A stretch of DNA of 64,000 nt from contig NZ_CP018049.1 in assembly GCF_002934065.1 (NCBI RefSeq), positions 3,408,501-3,472,500 of the forward strand. The letters run 5' to 3'. A program made the position numbers and the translations under genes. The notes under the pieces are model-generated. The model searched no databases. It was not told the DNA's origin and saw nothing but the letters and a program-made list of their open reading frames with translations. Position 1 is the first letter of the stretch. Each line of letters opens with the position of its first letter. The DNA is from Pseudomonas orientalis. Its GTDB lineage: Bacteria > Pseudomonadota > Gammaproteobacteria > Pseudomonadales > Pseudomonadaceae. This document shows positions 61,781 through 64,000 of this stretch, piece after piece.

Positions 61781-62506
61781 TGCTGTTCACGTGCCGTCAC
61801 CACGGGAGGTGGGCGGTCCCGCGAGACGGTAGCAATGGGCAATGATGGCTCCTGTAGGAATTGTCCGGTTTTAGTTGCGCGCGGGATCAGCAATGTCCGG
61901 CGTCTGCTTGTGCCACCGACGGTAAACTATCCAAATCCGTAGCGCCGGTGGATACGCTGTTCGTTTTGTGTGGGAGGGGGCTTGCCCCCGATGGCGGCCT
62001 CAGAGCCAGCCAGTATCTTGGATCAGAGCGAATACATATCCATTATTTAGGTAACGGCCACTTAGGGTTCCGCCCTGACGGCGGGTCACTTTGGAAAAAG
62101 CCCCAAAGTAACCAAAGGGCTCTTGCCCCACCACTCGGCACCTCGCCCAGGCTCGGTGTGCCCGAACGCAGGCTTGAATCCGTGGGCCGCCGCAATGGGC
62201 CATCCATGGCCCAGTGCGGCTAACCCGGCGTCCTGCCGGGTTACCCACGAATTCAAGCCCGCGTTCGGCCAGCGTGGTTTAACGGGGCGCCTAAGATCAA
62301 AAGCGGCTCGCTGCGCATCGTGGTTACCGCACGCTTCTATGGCCTACAACGTTGTGTAGATATCTATGCCCCGATGAGGGAGTCAGTAAGTGCATCAGTG
62401 ACTGACACACCGCCATCGGGGGCAAGCCCCCTCCCACATTTGGCCCGAGGTGCATCAGCGAATCACTGAGTGTGATAGGGCGCAGGCTAAGGGCAAGGAT
62501 GTCGTA
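61781..62506. other. Repeat-filled intergenic region
   Basis: No gene is visible in these ~725 bases. They hold a half REP (61969-61997), the third copy of the large dispersed repeat (to about 62330) and an inverted half REP (about 62412-62440). The promoter of the aquaporin gene should lie near 61790-61860. Confidence 0.7.
61967..62330 (+). repeat. Large dispersed intergenic repeat, copy 3 (most complete)
   Basis: It starts with a half REP, continues through TTAGGGTTCCGCCCTGACGG and GCTCTTGCCCCACCACTCGG, and ends with the three-way-junction core shared with copies 1 and 2. The core stem has a few mismatches here (CACGAATTCAAGCCCGCG). An inverted half REP at about 62412-62440 faces the one at its left end. 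Confidence 0.88.
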
Positions 62507-62535
62507 AACGAAAACGGGCGACCTTGCGGTCGCCC
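62507..62535 (-). terminator. Terminator of the lipoprotein gene
   Basis: GGGCGACC-TTGC-GGTCGCCC (62516-62535) is a perfect 8-bp hairpin. On the minus strand it is followed by GTTTTCGTTT, consistent with rho-independent termination after the lipoprotein gene. Confidence 0.82.
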
Positions 62536-62570
62536 TCTATAAGCTCAGTCAGTCAGCAAAACCGCACTTA

Positions 62571-63131
62571 TCAGTGCACAGTATGATAGTTGCTTAAAGC
62601 ATTCATATAGGCCGCCTTAACTGTCAGGCCTACAGTATCCAGTACCTGCGCGTTAAGAGCAGCGAGCTTGTCACCTATCAAGCTTTGCCCCGCCTGCTTC
62701 AACTTGAGCCGGGAGCGCCCGGGGTATTTCGTGCCGGCGATGTCCACCGTCAGGCTAACCTCGCAGGCGTAATAGTCAGGAGCGTTCCAAGTCTTGACGA
62801 ATACTCTGTCGATTTCGACGCTGGTTTTGAGTGTCGAAGTGGAAGAAACGCCCACCGCACGTCGGGTGAACTCGGTCCAGTCGTCAACAGGCACGTTGGC
62901 AAAACCCTCGTAAAGGCCGACCTTGTAATTCGCAGCATGCCAAACGACCTTGCTCGACTCCTTGCAGCGCGTACACTTTTCAGCCCCAGTCACTTGCACG
63001 ATGTCGGCCTGTACAACCCCTCCTTTGATTGCCGCCAACTCGGCCTCCGTCGAGTACGCCGCGAAGTGCAACTGGTTGGTCACACAGCCACTGAGCGCTA
63101 ACAGCACACATGCAACCATCAAGTACTTCAT
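62571..63131 (-). CDS. Lipoprotein of unknown function
   Basis: A 186-aa protein with a lipoprotein signal (MKYLMVACVLLALSGC, lipobox LSGC, Val at +2). The mature part has a CTRC pair (EKCTRCKES) and a later single Cys (YYACEVS), with mixed alpha/beta character and no family I recognise. A CxxC pair next to the lipid anchor could bind metal or form a disulfide in the periplasm. AGGAAG lies about 11 bases before the ATG at 63131. It stands alone between a repeat region and the MFS gene, with its own terminator. Confidence 0.8.
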   Translation of the reverse strand: MKYLMVACVLLALSGCVTNQLHFAAYSTEAELAAIKGGVVQADIVQVTGAEKCTRCKESSKVVWHAANYKVGLYEGFANVPVDDWTEFTRRAVGVSSTSTLKTSVEIDRVFVKTWNAPDYYACEVSLTVDIAGTKYPGRSRLKLKQAGQSLIGDKLAALNAQVLDTVGLTVKAAYMNALSNYHTVH

Positions 63132-63153
63132 CAATCACCACTTCCTGTGAAAT

Positions 63154-64000
63154 TCATTTGTTAAGCGGCACACCCTGCCCAAACCGCCGAATCGCCAGGC
63201 AATACCCCACCAATGCCAGCCCCGCCAGCAACCCGCCCGCCGCGCCGATCCAGGCGAAGCCGAAGTGGCTGCCGACCCAACTGCCCATCAACGCGCCGCC
63301 GCCGATGCCGATGTTGTAGATGCCGGAAAACATCGCCATGGCCACGTCGGTGGCGTCGGGTGCCAGCACCAGCACTTTGGACTGCATCGCCAGGCCAAAG
63401 CCCATGATCGCCATACCCCAGAACACACTCAGGCCCACCAGGTAGGATTCGGCGCCGCTCAACGGCAACATCAGCGCCAGGCACGCGGCGAGCAGAAACA
63501 CGCTGCTGATCACAAAGACATGCGGATTGAAACGATGCACCAGGCTGAACAGCAGCGAGCCGATGATGCCGGCACCGCCGAATACCAGCAGGATCAGGGT
63601 GACCGCACTGCCGCCCAAACCAGCGACGCCTTCGACGAAGGGTTCGATGTAGCTGTAGGCGGTGAACTGGGCGGTGACGGTCATCGCGGTGAGCACGTAG
63701 AGCGCCACCAGTGCCGGGCGCTTGAACAGCAGCGGCAGGCTGCGCAGGGAGCCGGAGTTCTGGCTCGGCAACGGCGGCAAGGTGCGCCACAGCCAGAACA
63801 CCAGCGCGGCGGCGAACGCGGCGATCACCAGGAAGGTGGTGCGCCAGCCCATGGCCTCGCCCAGCAGGCGGCCCAGGGGAATACCCAGCACCATCGCCAG
63901 GGACGTGCCGGTGGCGAGCAGGCCCAGGGCCTGCACTTGCTTGCCCTGTGGCGCCAGGCGCACTGCCAGGGAGGCGGTGATCGACCAGAACAGCGCATGG
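63154..64000 (-). CDS. MFS transporter (DHA1, sugar-efflux/AraJ-like), N-terminus outside the window
   Basis: The last ~282 residues of an MFS exporter, open to the right edge ([28 protein letters not shown]). Motif C of drug/sugar efflux proteins is visible ([26 protein letters not shown]), and about nine helices remain. The second half contains [20 protein letters not shown] and [22 protein letters not shown], as in SotB/AraJ/YdhP-type carriers. The stop is 22 bases before the lipoprotein gene, so the two may share a transcript. Substrate unknown. Confidence 0.88.
   Translation of the reverse strand, partial: HALFWSITASLAVRLAPQGKQVQALGLLATGTSLAMVLGIPLGRLLGEAMGWRTTFLVIAAFAAALVFWLWRTLPPLPSQNSGSLRSLPLLFKRPALVALYVLTAMTVTAQFTAYSYIEPFVEGVAGLGGSAVTLILLVFGGAGIIGSLLFSLVHRFNPHVFVISSVFLLAACLALMLPLSGAESYLVGLSVFWGMAIMGFGLAMQSKVLVLAPDATDVAMAMFSGIYNIGIGGGALMGSWVGSHFGFAWIGAAGGLLAGLALVGYCLAIRRFGQGVPLNK

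Overview
The window is chromosomal DNA of a fluorescent Pseudomonas (P. fluorescens group). The evidence is GC-rich coding sequence, many 'GTGGGAGGGGGCTTGC'-type REP/REPIN elements, T6SS-style RHS genes, and a lipopeptide synthetase of the viscosin/massetolide/orfamide type followed by macAB and a LuxR regulator.

Layout. 1-354: repeats only. 355-6785: pirin, a Bcr/CflA exporter, and a divergent RND adaptor/pump pair. 6896-12166: a large RHS polymorphic toxin with its probable immunity gene. 12221-19418: M20 peptidase, MASE2-GGDEF diguanylate cyclase, a rubredoxin/TIM-barrel/LysE group facing a MocR regulator, and a serralysin metalloprotease. 19748-51766: the lipopeptide locus. This comprises the LuxR regulator, macB and macA (minus strand), and two giant NRPS genes on the minus strand joined by a GTGA overlap. 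52035-59516: a 6.3-kb lower-GC island (immunity-like gene, immunity, exported RHS tip, exported RHS shell) lying between two ~580-bp direct repeats, each encoding a small 83-aa DUF3077/DUF6124-like protein behind a structured leader. 59517-60000: REP array. 60085-64000: transaldolase, aquaporin Z, lipoprotein, and a partial MFS exporter.

How the genes work together. The eight adenylation codes I read by hand give Thr-(Val/Ile)-Leu-Ser from the first synthetase and Leu-Leu-Ser-(Val/Ile) plus two thioesterases from the second. These are residues 3-10 of an orfamide/poaeamide-type cyclic lipodecapeptide. The first condensation domain is a dual C/E type behind a docking domain, and no starter NRPS is in the window. 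The two-module initiating synthetase must therefore be elsewhere in the genome, as in viscosin and massetolide producers. MacA/MacB would export the product and the LuxR protein would regulate it. Two ANGGA motifs in the first NRPS leader suggest Gac/Rsm control.

Most unusual items: (i) the leader RNA of the duplicated 83-aa genes. It has one strand complementary to two flanking copies of a bipartite element, one of which includes the Shine-Dalgarno. Compensatory base changes between the two copies support a strand-exchange RNA switch. (ii) An RHS protein split into two overlapping genes, each with its own signal peptide. (iii) A degenerate epimerisation motif (HY for HH) in the module that would set Leu5 stereochemistry. 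(iv) A 3.1-kb A-T-C duplication inside the second NRPS. (v) A 208-bp tandem duplication carrying a macB tail. (vi) A 100-bp array built from a gene 3' end and half a REP.
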